Shown here piece by piece: positions 54,561-62,730 of a stretch of 64,000 nucleotides of DNA. The notes beneath the pieces are model-generated. The model did not search any database and was not told where the DNA came from. It was given only the letters and a program-made list of their open reading frames with translations. Each line of letters starts with the position of its first letter. The first letter of the stretch is position 1. The DNA is from Luteibacter aegosomatissinici (lineage in GTDB: Bacteria; Pseudomonadota; Gammaproteobacteria; Xanthomonadales; Rhodanobacteraceae). Made by a program: the position numbers and the translations under genes. The stretch is taken from assembly GCF_023078495.1 (NCBI RefSeq), contig NZ_CP095742.1:1054001-1118000 (forward strand). Reading direction: 5' to 3'.

Positions 54561-54654
54561 GTAGGAGCCCACCCTGTGGGCGACATCTTCTCGCCGAGCA
54601 CCCAAGCCCTGCGGCGGTGTCGCGAAAGCTGTCGGCCACAGGGTGGCCTCCTAC
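54561..54654. repeat. Two-armed GTAG palindromic repeat (type I) between elements A and B
   Basis: GTAGGAGCCCACCCTGTGGG left arm; right arm slightly diverged (CCACAGGGTGGCCTCCTAC). It sits inside the A-B inverted pair, as the 62126 copy sits inside the C-D pair. Confidence 0.9.
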
Positions 54655-54693
54655 GACGGTATTGCGCACCAGCAGCGAGCTCGCCCGCACGCC

Positions 54694-54965
54694 ACCTCAT
54701 GGGTAAAGAGAGCCGTCGGTGCCCACCCTCGAGGCGAGTTCCGCACAAGAGAGCGGCCGTAGGCCAGCCTTACATAGTGCTGGCCCATGGCTCGCTAACG
54801 GGGCGGCGGTTGTAGGAGCGCACCTTGTGCGCGAATCAAAGACATGGCGGCGTAGCCGCAGCATCGACGCGAGGGTGGGCACCGACGGCTCTCGGCCTCA
54901 AAACCACAAGAGCAAGGCGGCGAAGCCGCTGGTTACACGCATTCGCGCCAGCGAATGAACCGCTT
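54694..54965 (-). repeat. Large intergenic repeat element, copy B (inverted relative to A)
   Basis: Read on the minus strand it aligns with copy A from AAGCGGTTCATTCGCT to ACCCATGAGGT. Hairpin arms at 54715-54731 and 54870-54886. A single type II GTAG arm (54812-54834) is nested inside, explaining its greater length. Together A and B enclose 54110-54693. Confidence 0.85.
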
Positions 54966-54975
54966 AACTAGCGAA

Positions 54976-55455
54976 TCAGGCGACAGGAAGCCCGCGGGCC
55001 AGAAGGAACGCACGCGCCTCAGGCGCATCCTGCTCGAACCACGCGCGTGTTGAACGTAGCCGGTACGTATAGCCCCAGCGGTCCATATCCTCCATCAACC
55101 GCTGCGAACCCACCGACGGCAAATGCCCCGCCAACACGATCTGCAGGTAGCAGGTCGCGTCTTCTTCCTCGATGGAATCCGTCGCATCCGTATGCACCAG
55201 CGCGCGCTTCTCTTCCGGCAGCACGATCAGGTGGCAGGCCTCGTGCAACAGCGAATGCACCGGCGTATCCGCCCGTGCATACACCGTCGTACCAATGATG
55301 CCCGCTTCGGTATCGCCCCAGAAGCTTCCGGGGATCGGCTCGCCATCCGCCACCGCGATCAGCGCGAGGCCATGTTGGGCGAGCAGGGCGCGGGGTTCGT
55401 CGAAGCCGATGGCGCCGACGCGGAGCACCGCGTCGGCGGGATCGGGCGTGCTCAT
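54976..55455 (-). CDS. Putative zinc metallopeptidase-like protein at the end of the min operon
   Basis: 159 residues. [20 protein letters not shown] contains an HEACH motif of HExxH type, and [17 protein letters not shown] gives a possible third ligand (Glu). No signal peptide. Its ATG overlaps the minE stop (ATGA), so it is translationally coupled to the min genes. I do not know a named function; a link to cell division or envelope processing is only suggested by position. Confidence 0.75.
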   Translation of the reverse strand: MSTPDPADAVLRVGAIGFDEPRALLAQHGLALIAVADGEPIPGSFWGDTEAGIIGTTVYARADTPVHSLLHEACHLIVLPEEKRALVHTDATDSIEEEDATCYLQIVLAGHLPSVGSQRLMEDMDRWGYTYRLRSTRAWFEQDAPEARAFLLARGLPVA

Positions 55456-55718
55456 GCCGACGCGGGCTTGCCGTCGGGCAGGGCGACCGAGAGTTCCAGC
55501 ACCTCGTGGCCGCTGTCGCGCTCGAGGTTGATGTTCACGGCCTCGACATCGACGTTCACGTACTTGCGGATGACTTCGAGCAGCTCGTTACGCAGTAGCG
55601 GCAGGTAGTCGGGGCCGCCGCGCGTCGAGCGCTCCTGGGCGACGATAATGCGCAGGCGCTCGCGGGCGACGCCAGCACTCGGCTCGGGTTTGCGCTTCAG
55701 GAAATCGAGGATACCCAT
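55452..55718 (-). CDS. minE: Cell division topological specificity factor MinE
   Basis: 88 residues from the ATG at 55718: [20 protein letters not shown] has the amphipathic membrane-targeting start; [20 protein letters not shown] is the MinD-binding region, followed by the dimerisation domain. An upstream TTG overlapping the minD stop is not needed. MinE drives MinCD pole-to-pole oscillation. Between minD and the metallopeptidase gene. Confidence 0.96.
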   Translation of the reverse strand: MGILDFLKRKPEPSAGVARERLRIIVAQERSTRGGPDYLPLLRNELLEVIRKYVNVDVEAVNINLERDSGHEVLELSVALPDGKPASA

Positions 55719-55720
55719 GC

Positions 55721-56533
55721 TCAACCTCCGAAGACGCGCTTGAGGAAGCCCTTCTTCACCGGCTCGATGAAACGCAGCGGGCGCTCGTTGCCCAGGATGC
55801 GGGCGACGGTGTCCTTGTAGGCGTGGCCAGCGTTGGAGTTGTCATCGAGGATGACCGGCACGCCCGCGTTGGACGCGGCCAGCACGTTCTCCGATTCCGG
55901 GATGACGCCAACGACCGAGATGCCGAGGATTTCCTCGACGTCCTTCACGCTGAGCATTTCACCGGCTTCCACGCGGTTCGGGTTGTAGCGCGTGAGCAGC
56001 AGGTGCTGCTTGATCGGCGCTTCGCCCTTTTCGGCGCGGCGGGTCTTGCTCGAGAGCAGGCCCAGGATGCGGTCGGAATCGCGCACGGAGGAAACCTCCG
56101 GGTTCACGACGACGACAGCGTGGTCGGCGAAGTACATGGCCAGGTGCGCGCCCTTTTCGATACCGGCGGGCGAATCGCACACGACGAAATCGAAGTTCTC
56201 GTTCTTGAGCTCTTCGAGGACCTTTTCGACGCCTTCCTGGGTGAGGGCGTCCTTGTCGCGCGTCTGCGACGCGGCGAGCACGTACAGGTTCTCGTGGCGC
56301 TTGTCTTTGATCAGGGCCTGCTTGAGCGTGGCCTCGCCGTGCACGACGTTCACGAAGTCGTACACCACGCGGCGCTCGCAGCCCATGATCAGGTCGAGGT
56401 TACGCAGGCCGACGTCGAAGTCGATGACCGCGACCTTCTTGCCCTCGATGGCGAGGCCGGTCGCGAGAGAGGCACTGGTGGTGGTCTTGCCGACTCCGCC
56501 CTTGCCGGAGGTAACGACGATGATTTCAGTCAA
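55721..56533 (-). CDS. minD: Septum site-determining ATPase MinD
   Basis: 270 residues, the same as E. coli MinD, when started at TTG 56533 with GGAGA 7 bases upstream; no ATG is available. The deviant Walker [52 protein letters not shown] and the C-terminal membrane-targeting amphipathic helix ([11 protein letters not shown]) are all present. It recruits MinC to the membrane and is displaced by MinE. Confidence 0.97.
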   Translation of the reverse strand: MTEIIVVTSGKGGVGKTTTSASLATGLAIEGKKVAVIDFDVGLRNLDLIMGCERRVVYDFVNVVHGEATLKQALIKDKRHENLYVLAASQTRDKDALTQEGVEKVLEELKNENFDFVVCDSPAGIEKGAHLAMYFADHAVVVVNPEVSSVRDSDRILGLLSSKTRRAEKGEAPIKQHLLLTRYNPNRVEAGEMLSVKDVEEILGISVVGVIPESENVLAASNAGVPVILDDNSNAGHAYKDTVARILGNERPLRFIEPVKKGFLKRVFGG

Positions 56534-56567
56534 GAGATGTCTCCGCAAAAAACGGTTGGGACCGGCG

Positions 56568-57335
56568 TCAGAGGCGCGCGATCATGAGTTTTCCATTATC
56601 GAGCCAGCATTGCACGGCCTGGCCTTCGAATTCCTTGGGCATGTCCTCGAACACGCGGTAGTGCCCCGCGATCGCCACCAGTTCGGCGCGGAAATCGGAG
56701 CAGAAAATGCGGGCTGTCTCATCACCCTGTGCGCCGGCCATGGCGCGGCCACGCAGCGTGCCGTAAACATGGATCGAGCCATCGGCGATGACTTCGGCGC
56801 CATTGGCCACCGTCGCGGCGACGACGAGATCGCGTTCGCGTGCGTACACCTGCTGGCCCGAGCGAACGGTGCTGCCGGTGTGCTGCTGGGCCGTGATGGT
56901 GGTGCCGGTTTCAACGGCGTCGGCGGCCTGCTCGCGGCGGGCCGCCACGGGGGCAGGGGCCGGCGCGGCGGCCGCGGTCTCCGCCTGGCCGGGCTCGTAC
57001 TGCGCCCGGAACTTGGCGATGAGCGGCAGGTTCATCCGCTCGGCGAGGGCTTCCGTCTCGCTCGTGCCGTAAGCGATGCCTACCGGCAGCATGCCTGCGC
57101 TACGGATCGCTTCGAGCAGGGCATCGACCATGCCGTCGTCCGGCAGCTTGGGCAGGTGCGACAGATCGAGCACCACGGCAGCGCGGGTGAACATCTGCGG
57201 CGCGGAGCGCACGCGGCGTTCCAGTTCGTCGACCAATGCGGCGGCATCGACGCGGCGCACGCGCACGCAGGCAATGCCTACCTGGCCAAAGCGCAGGTCA
57301 CAGGCGGCTTCGAGGGATTCGGCGCGGGCGTTCAT
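56568..57335 (-). CDS. minC: Septum formation inhibitor MinC
   Basis: 255 residues. The N-terminal FtsZ-interacting domain (about 1-105; LVDELERRVRSAPQMFTRAA, VVLDLSHL) is joined by an Ala/Pro-rich linker to the beta-helical C-terminal domain (VRSGQQVYARERDLVVAATV, GSIHVYGTLRGRAMAGAQGD). The ATG overlaps the stop of the upstream GNAT gene. It blocks FtsZ rings away from midcell together with MinD. Confidence 0.96.
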   Translation of the reverse strand: MNARAESLEAACDLRFGQVGIACVRVRRVDAAALVDELERRVRSAPQMFTRAAVVLDLSHLPKLPDDGMVDALLEAIRSAGMLPVGIAYGTSETEALAERMNLPLIAKFRAQYEPGQAETAAAAPAPAPVAARREQAADAVETGTTITAQQHTGSTVRSGQQVYARERDLVVAATVANGAEVIADGSIHVYGTLRGRAMAGAQGDETARIFCSDFRAELVAIAGHYRVFEDMPKEFEGQAVQCWLDNGKLMIARL

Positions 57336-57928
57336 GCGGCCACCCCGCGGTTGCTGCCCGGGCGCACGCGTTCGGCGAGCCAGGGCACGTCGGGCAGGCC
57401 ATCCTGTTCGAGGTAGCGTTCGCGGACGAACGGGAAGCTGGGTAGTTCGCGGGCGAGCAGGCTCACGTTCGGGCCGTTCGCGCCCATGCGCTGCTGGCCC
57501 ACTTCCTGGAAACCCATGGTGCCGTGGAAGAGCACCGTCTGGTCGTTACGGGGTTCAAGGAAGACTTCGCAGGTCAAAAGCGGCACGCGTACCTCGGCAT
57601 AACTTTGCACATCACAGTAAAAAATGCGGCCCAGGCCATGTCCGCGCATGGACTGTTCGATCACGATGCGATCGATATAAACGAACGATTCGTAATGGGC
57701 CTGGAACCAGCGGAAATTCGGGCTCTGGTAATCGGCATCCGGGCGCATGGCGATGAGAAAGCCAACAATGCGGCCATCCTGCTCGGCGACGCGGAAATAG
57801 TGGGCGATCTCGTACAGGTGGCGCAGCCGGCTGCGATCGGTGGCGAGGATGCCCGTGCCCGCTTCATTATTAAGCGCCAGCACGGCATCCAGGTCGTGCT
57901 CACGCACGTCGCGGATGGCAAGGGCCAT
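57332..57928 (-). CDS. GNAT family N-acetyltransferase heading the min operon
   Basis: 198 residues. N-terminal ALAIRDVREHDLDAVLALNN is the GNAT beta1-alpha1; VYIDRIVIEQSMRGHGLGRI contains the acetyl-CoA loop R/QxxGxG/A (RGHGLG). LTCEVFLEPRNDQTVLFHGT and MGFQEVGQQ complete the fold. The substrate is unknown. Its TGA overlaps minC ATG (ATGA), so the two are coupled; the combination GNAT-minCDE may be conserved in related genomes. Confidence 0.88.
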   Translation of the reverse strand: MALAIRDVREHDLDAVLALNNEAGTGILATDRSRLRHLYEIAHYFRVAEQDGRIVGFLIAMRPDADYQSPNFRWFQAHYESFVYIDRIVIEQSMRGHGLGRIFYCDVQSYAEVRVPLLTCEVFLEPRNDQTVLFHGTMGFQEVGQQRMGANGPNVSLLARELPSFPFVRERYLEQDGLPDVPWLAERVRPGSNRGVAA

Positions 57929-58121
57929 TCGGTACTCCGATCCAGGTGTTTCGAAAGAAGGCAGCCCCCGGGCCGCCCGATGCGCGGCATTATGGCACGC
58001 CCGGCACCCGCGGGGGAGCGCGCATGCGGATGTAAAACCGTTGTAAAGCCAGCGCTTGCCGTTAGCGCCCTCATGACTTCAGTCAGGTGGTGCGCGGGCC
58101 GCGAAGGCCTATGATGCGGGC

Positions 58122-59387
58122 ATGTCAAAGGTCCAGTTCAACCATGTCCGCCTGCTCCGGTACGCGACGTACTTTGTCTTCCTGTGCGTGGGCTTGCCGC
58201 TTTCGCTGCAGCGCGCGGGCTCGGAGCCCGGGCAGATCCCCGACGTGGCCCTGCTCGCGTGGACCGGCTGCTACCTCCTGTTCGGCCTGGTGTACTGGCT
58301 GCTGACACGCAGCCTCGGCTCCCGTGTCGATGGCCCGACGCGGGTCACGGTGCTGGTGATCCTGACCGGCACGGCGCTGGCGATCGGCGTACTCAGCAAG
58401 AGCGGCCTTTCAGCGCTATTGCTGGTGATCGTGGCGGCCGTGGTGCCATGGCTGGTGAGCCTGCCGGTGGGCATGGCCTGGATGGTGGTGGCGCACCTGG
58501 CCCTCGTGCCGGTGATGATGCAGCTGCCTACCTACAACCTGCTGCTCGCCATCATGCAGGCGTGCCTGTATTTCGGCTTTTCCGCGCTGATGTTCATCAC
58601 CTCCATGGTCGCCAGCCAGCAGGCCGACGAGCGCGAGGAGCTGCGCCGGCTGAACTCCGAATTGCGGGCGACGCGAGCGCTGCTGGCCGAATCCACCCGC
58701 ATCGCCGAGCGCATGCGTATTGCTCGCGATCTGCACGACCTGGTCGGCCACCACCTGACCGCGCTCAGCCTGAACCTCGAGGTGGCCAGCCACCTGACCA
58801 ACGATACCGCCCGCGAGCACGTGCTGAAGGCGCAGACCACGGCCAAGCAGCTGCTGGCGGATGTGCGCGAGGTGGTCAGCGAGTTGCGCCAGGACGATGC
58901 CATCGACCTCACGCAGGCCCTGCGCAGCCTGACCGAGGGCGTGCCCGGCCTCGCGGTGCACCTGGCCATCCCTCCGCGCTTCGGCGTGGAGGATCCGCGC
59001 CGGGCCCAGATGCTGCTGCGCTGCGTCCAGGAGATCCTGACCAACACCGTGCGCCACGCCAATGCGCGCCACCTGTGGCTGACGTTCCGCCACACGGGCC
59101 CGGACGAGCTTTGCCTGGATGCCCGCGATGATGGCCGCGGCACCTCCGGCGCGGCCGGCGCCTTCCGGCCGGGCAATGGCCTGAACGGCATGCGCGAGCG
59201 CCTGGCGGAATTTGGCGGCGAAGTGACCTTTCGCGACATGCCCGAAGGTGGCTTCGCCCTGACCGCCCGCCTGCCATTGGGCGAGGCCCAGGCGCTGGCC
59301 CATGCACCGACGCGTCAGCCATTGACCGATAGCCCGCTGGCGCCTCCCCATGCCACCATCCCCGTTCCTTCCGAGGATCCTTCATGA
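58122..59387 (+). CDS. Sensor histidine kinase, NarL/DesK type
   Basis: 421 residues. Five or six membrane segments in the first ~165 residues without a large periplasmic loop (YATYFVFLCVGLPLSLQ, LLLVIVAAVVPWLVSLPVGM), then a coiled coil (DEREELRRLNSELRATRALL), a HisKA_3 domain with phospho-acceptor His in RIARDLHDLVGHHLTALSLN, and an HATPase domain (EILTNTVRHANARHLWL, DDGRGTSG, GNGLNGMRERL). The C-terminal ~35 residues are Pro-rich. Overlaps its response regulator gene (ATGA). An intramembrane-sensing kinase similar in layout to DesK or LiaS; signal unknown. Confidence 0.93.
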   Translation: MSKVQFNHVRLLRYATYFVFLCVGLPLSLQRAGSEPGQIPDVALLAWTGCYLLFGLVYWLLTRSLGSRVDGPTRVTVLVILTGTALAIGVLSKSGLSALLLVIVAAVVPWLVSLPVGMAWMVVAHLALVPVMMQLPTYNLLLAIMQACLYFGFSALMFITSMVASQQADEREELRRLNSELRATRALLAESTRIAERMRIARDLHDLVGHHLTALSLNLEVASHLTNDTAREHVLKAQTTAKQLLADVREVVSELRQDDAIDLTQALRSLTEGVPGLAVHLAIPPRFGVEDPRRAQMLLRCVQEILTNTVRHANARHLWLTFRHTGPDELCLDARDDGRGTSGAAGAFRPGNGLNGMRERLAEFGGEVTFRDMPEGGFALTARLPLGEAQALAHAPTRQPLTDSPLAPPHATIPVPSEDPS

Positions 59388-60025
59388 TCTCCGTCTGCCT
59401 CGTTGACGATCAGAACCTGGTTCGCCAGGGCATACGCTCACTGCTCGACCTTGCCGGGGATATCCGGGTGGTCGCCGAATGCGCCGATGGCGCCCAGGCC
59501 GTGCAGACCATCCCGCAGATCCGCCCCGATGTGGTCCTGCTGGACCTGCGCATGCCCAATATGAGCGGGCTGGAGGTGCTCCAGGCCCTGGGCGGGCGTA
59601 ACGAGCTGCCGCCGACCATCATCCTGACCACGTTCGACGACGACCAGCTGGTCCTGTCGGGCCTGAAGGCCGGCGCCCGTGGCTACCTGCTGAAGGATGT
59701 GTCGCTGGACCAGCTGGTGGAGGCCGTGCGGACGGTGGCCGCTGGCGGCTCGCTGGTCGCACCCATGGTGACCCAGCGCCTGCTGGCGGGCGTGGGCCGC
59801 ATCCAGAACCAGTTTTCGAGCCTGGAGCAGCCCGATCCGCTCACCGAGCGGGAGACCGAGATCCTGCGCCTGCTCTCCGGCGGCTACAGCAACAAGGAAA
59901 TCGCCAATTCCCTGCGCGTGGCCGAGGGCACGGTGAAGAACCACGTGTCCAACATCCTTTCCAAGCTGGGCGTCCGCGACCGCACCCGCGCGGTACTCAA
60001 GGCCCTGGAGCTGGGGATCGTCTGA
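59384..60025 (+). CDS. Response regulator, NarL/LuxR type
   Basis: 213 residues. Receiver domain with acidic pocket VDDQN, phospho-acceptor Asp in VVLLDLRMPNMSG, Thr in ILTTFDD and Lys in LLKDVS; C-terminal LuxR HTH (LTERETEILRLLSGGYSNKE, IANSLRVAEGTVKNHVSNIL). Partner of the adjacent kinase by overlap. Targets unknown; the neighbouring SRPBCC gene or the later ABC transporter are possible candidates by position alone. Confidence 0.95.
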   Translation: MISVCLVDDQNLVRQGIRSLLDLAGDIRVVAECADGAQAVQTIPQIRPDVVLLDLRMPNMSGLEVLQALGGRNELPPTIILTTFDDDQLVLSGLKAGARGYLLKDVSLDQLVEAVRTVAAGGSLVAPMVTQRLLAGVGRIQNQFSSLEQPDPLTERETEILRLLSGGYSNKEIANSLRVAEGTVKNHVSNILSKLGVRDRTRAVLKALELGIV

Positions 60026-60043
60026 CGGCCGCCTGACCGGCCG

Positions 60044-60074
60044 GGGCACACCCGGAATTTTTCGGGTTGTGCCC
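60044..60074 (+). terminator. Hairpin after the response regulator gene
   Basis: GGGCACACCCG and CGGGTTGTGCCC arms around GAATTTTT. It is a strong stem 19 bp after the stop, but the base run after it is not T-rich. It separates the two-component genes from the SRPBCC gene. Confidence 0.5.
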
Positions 60075-60240
60075 GCTTGCGAAAAAGGGCAGGGGACCCA
60101 ATGGCGCTCGGCGCCATGACCGGCTACCATCGGTTCTTTCGGCACTGGCATGCCCATGTCACGGGCCGATTCTTCAGGGGCGGCCGCGCGGACTCCACAG
60201 CCGGGGGCTGCCTGTTCAAAGACGTTCGGAGAACCGTGGA

Positions 60241-61605
60241 ATGACGCGTCTGTTAGAATTCATTGTTGCTATCGTCATCGTCGCCGTCCTTGGCGTCGTC
60301 GTTGGCGTGGCCATGCCCTCGACCGGACACGTCGAGCGCGAAATGCTTATCAGCAAGGATCTGCGCCAGGTTTACGACGTTTTCAGCAACTTCCGTCGGT
60401 TCCCGGAATATTCGGTCCTGCGTACGTTCGATCCGAAGCTCCAGTTCGAACTGTCGGGCAAGGCCTACGGCCCGGGCTCGAAGATCTCCTGGAAGGCCAA
60501 CGACCCGAAGGTGGGTGATGGCTCGCTCGAAATCGCTTCGATCGATCCGGGCTTCGCCCAGATCACCGATGCCGGCAAGGGCACCATCGTCTGGAACCTC
60601 GAGAACTCCTGGCGTGGCCACGACAAGAAGTTCACCATCAACCTCGAGCGCACTGGCCGCAGCCAGAAGCTCGTGAAGGTGAACTGGGCCTACGACGTCT
60701 CGTACGGCTTCAACCTCGTGGATCGCTTCAGCAACCTCTACATCCACGGCGACCCGGATTCGCTCATCCAGTTCAGCCTGTCGAACCTGCAGAACCTGAT
60801 GGCGTCGATCCCCAACATCGACTACAGCAAGATGGTTCCGTCGATCGTTGAGCAGCCGGCCAAGCCCATCCTGTTCGTCTCCACCACGGCCCCGCGCACG
60901 CTCGACGATGTCGACACCGCGTCGGACAAGGCCATGGCCGAGATCCAGGCCGCCGCCAAGAAGCTCGGTGTGAACATCGTGAGCCCGCGCATCACGTTCA
61001 CCACGAACTGGGGCGACCAGAACTACACCTTCGACGTGGCCGCCGAAATCGACGCCACCACGCTGAAGATCAACGGCCAGGATGTCGAGCTGACCGCCGC
61101 CCAGCGCCCGACGCTGGACGCTTCGGCGCCGGCAGAAGCTTCGACCTCGGCCGCCCCGGCCGCCGCTGATGCGGGCACCCCGGGCAGCAAGGACAAGTTC
61201 GGCCGCGTCGTGGTCGATGGCAACGTGAAGGCTGTGCTGGCCTTCGGTGGCAAGGCCCTCAAGGCCGAGTGGAACGGCACCGGTGCCGGCCTGCCGCAGA
61301 CGCGCCAGATGCTGGCCGCCTACTCGCAGACCCACGGCTACAAGTACGACGACGTCGTGTACCGCGCTTACGACATCCAGACGAAGGCCCCGGTGAACAA
61401 CAAGGGCACGATCGAGGGTTACGACGAGCAGAAGTTCGAGATCTACCTGCCGCTGCAGGGCGACAACCTCCCGGACCAGACCCCGGAGCAGGAAGCCGGC
61501 ATGAAGCAGCCTGGCCTGGAAGAAGCCGCTCCGGCCGGTTCGTCCTCGGCCCCGGCCCCGGCAGGCACCGCCCCGGCCCCGGCCAGCACGGCGGCTGCAC
61601 AGTAA
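60241..61605 (+). CDS. Membrane-anchored SRPBCC (polyketide-cyclase-like) protein
   Basis: 454 residues. One N-terminal membrane helix (LLEFIVAIVIVAVLGVVVGV) is followed by a START/SRPBCC-like domain (about 30-190: HVEREMLISKDLRQVYDVFS, FRRFPEYSVLRTFDPKLQFE). A second alpha/beta region (about 210-430) resembles a GyrI/effector-binding or SOUL-like half with a long Ala/Pro linker between its parts. The tail is Ala/Pro-rich and acidic. Function unknown; binding of a hydrophobic ligand at the periplasmic face is a guess from the fold. Confidence 0.8.
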   Translation: MTRLLEFIVAIVIVAVLGVVVGVAMPSTGHVEREMLISKDLRQVYDVFSNFRRFPEYSVLRTFDPKLQFELSGKAYGPGSKISWKANDPKVGDGSLEIASIDPGFAQITDAGKGTIVWNLENSWRGHDKKFTINLERTGRSQKLVKVNWAYDVSYGFNLVDRFSNLYIHGDPDSLIQFSLSNLQNLMASIPNIDYSKMVPSIVEQPAKPILFVSTTAPRTLDDVDTASDKAMAEIQAAAKKLGVNIVSPRITFTTNWGDQNYTFDVAAEIDATTLKINGQDVELTAAQRPTLDASAPAEASTSAAPAAADAGTPGSKDKFGRVVVDGNVKAVLAFGGKALKAEWNGTGAGLPQTRQMLAAYSQTHGYKYDDVVYRAYDIQTKAPVNNKGTIEGYDEQKFEIYLPLQGDNLPDQTPEQEAGMKQPGLEEAAPAGSSSAPAPAGTAPAPASTAAAQ

Positions 61606-61624
61606 GCCGCAAAGCGGCCTACCT

Positions 61625-61646
61625 GTAGGAGCGTGCTCGCACGCGA
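61625..61646 (+). repeat. Single GTAG arm (type II)
   Basis: GTAGGAGCGTGCTCGCACGC, one arm only, 20 bp after the SRPBCC stop and before its terminator. Confidence 0.75.
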
Positions 61647-61690
61647 AAAGCCAACGAAGCGGCGACGCCGCAACGGACGCTGATACGAGA

Positions 61691-61720
61691 AAGGCCGCGA
61701 GCAATCGCGGCCTTTTTCTT
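61691..61720 (+). terminator. Rho-independent terminator after the SRPBCC gene
   Basis: AAGGCCGCGA-GCAA-TCGCGGCCTT followed by TTTCTTTT: ten paired bases, a GNRA-like loop and a clear U-tract. Confidence 0.93.
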
Positions 61721-61740
61721 TTGGCGAGCTCGAGATGGCT

Positions 61741-62062
61741 CGCCTTCGGCCTCGCCGGGCTCGGCTTACGCCATCGCGTTCTACACTTGAACCTCGAGTC
61801 AGCGAGCCTCCGGCGCCCACCCTCGCTGCTCAGACAAGTCTCCAGCGTTCGCAAAGGAAGCCGCTACGCGGCCATGTATTTAATTGGCCTGCGGCCGCGA
61901 ACCGGGTGCCGTGAGGGGCTTTTCGACGAGACATCCGTGTCTCGTCAAAAAGGAACGGCCATCCATGGCCGTCCCCCCTGCGGGGCTGTTCCCTCCCGTC
62001 CCCCTCGCCTCCGAAACTCGCCTCGAGGGTGGGCGCCGAAGACTCGTTTGGTCACTGAGGTG
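61741..62062 (+). repeat. Large intergenic repeat element, copy C
   Basis: Begins CGCCTTCGGCCTCGC like copy A; hairpin arms CCGGCGCCCACCCTCG (61810-61825) and CGAGGGTGGGCGCCG (62034-62048). The interior has further stems: GACGAGACA-TCCG-TGTCTCGTC and ACGGCCAT-CC-ATGGCCGT. Ends near CACTGAGGTG. Nearly identical, inverted, to copy D; related to A and B at the ends. No gene supported. Confidence 0.85.
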
Positions 62063-62125
62063 AATTGGCAGGAGAGCGAGGGTGTGGCTCGATGCCTTGC
62101 CCCGCCAGCCACCACGCAACGCCCT

Positions 62126-62221
62126 GTAGGAGCCCACCCTGTGGGCGACATCTTTTAGCGAGCACGCCACAGGCCCTGCTGCGGTGAGGCGAAAGCTGTC
62201 GCGCGCAGGGCGCGCTCCTAC
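62126..62221. repeat. GTAG palindromic repeat with a type I left arm and a type II-like right arm
   Basis: Left GTAGGAGCCCACCCTGTGGG; right arm GCGCGCAGGGCGCGCTCCTA plus C, a mixture of both arm types. It is placed within the C-D pair. The flanks 62063-62125 and 62222-62357 hold no gene that I can support. Confidence 0.85.
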
Positions 62222-62357
62222 ACAGAGCAGGTCATCGCATGGCCTCGGATTGCCGTAGGCACTGGCTTTGCGCAACGAACGGTGCACCGCGTGAACGTAT
62301 GCCGAGACAAGGTGTGTCGTGCCACCGCGCCAGGTGTACCGGCTCGCCCATCAACCC

Positions 62358-62680
62358 ACCTCATGGGTCAAAAGAGCCCTCGGTGCCCACCCTCGAGGCG
62401 AGTTTCGGAGGCGAGGCCGACGGGAGGGAATAGCCCGCAGGGGGACGGCCATGGATGGCCGTTCCTTTTTGACGAGACACGGATGTCTCGTCGAAAAGCC
62501 CCTCACGGCGGCCGGTTCGCGGCCGTAGGCCAATTAAATACATGGCCGCGTAGCGGCATCCTTTTCGAACGCTGGAGACTTGTCTGAGCAGCGAGGGTGG
62601 GCACCGAGGGCTCTACGCCTCAAGGCTCAAGTGTGGAGCGCGATGGCGAAGCCGAGCCCCCCCGCGAAGCCGAAGGCGCG
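62358..62680 (-). repeat. Large intergenic repeat element, copy D (inverted relative to C)
   Basis: Reverse complement of copy C over about 320 bp with scattered differences: arms at 62379-62395 and 62592-62608, the same GACGAGACA and ATGGCCGT stems inside, and the CGAAGCCGAAGGCGCG end. The ABC transporter gene starts 50 bp further on. Confidence 0.87.
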
Positions 62681-62730
62681 CCTAGTCGCAGGGTGGATAC
62701 CAAAAGCACCCCGTGCGTTAATTAGGGGAC

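Noticed and set aside
53851-54975. tRNA or known small RNA in the long gene-poor stretch
   Set aside because: No cloverleaf with TTCGA-type arm or CCA end was found; the hairpins belong to the repeats.
61741-62680. Several short ORFs with shared ends such as NSPRGWAP and RVGTDGS in the large repeats
   Set aside because: They come from both strands and several frames of the same repeat arms, with no Shine-Dalgarno or codon bias; they are repeat artefacts.
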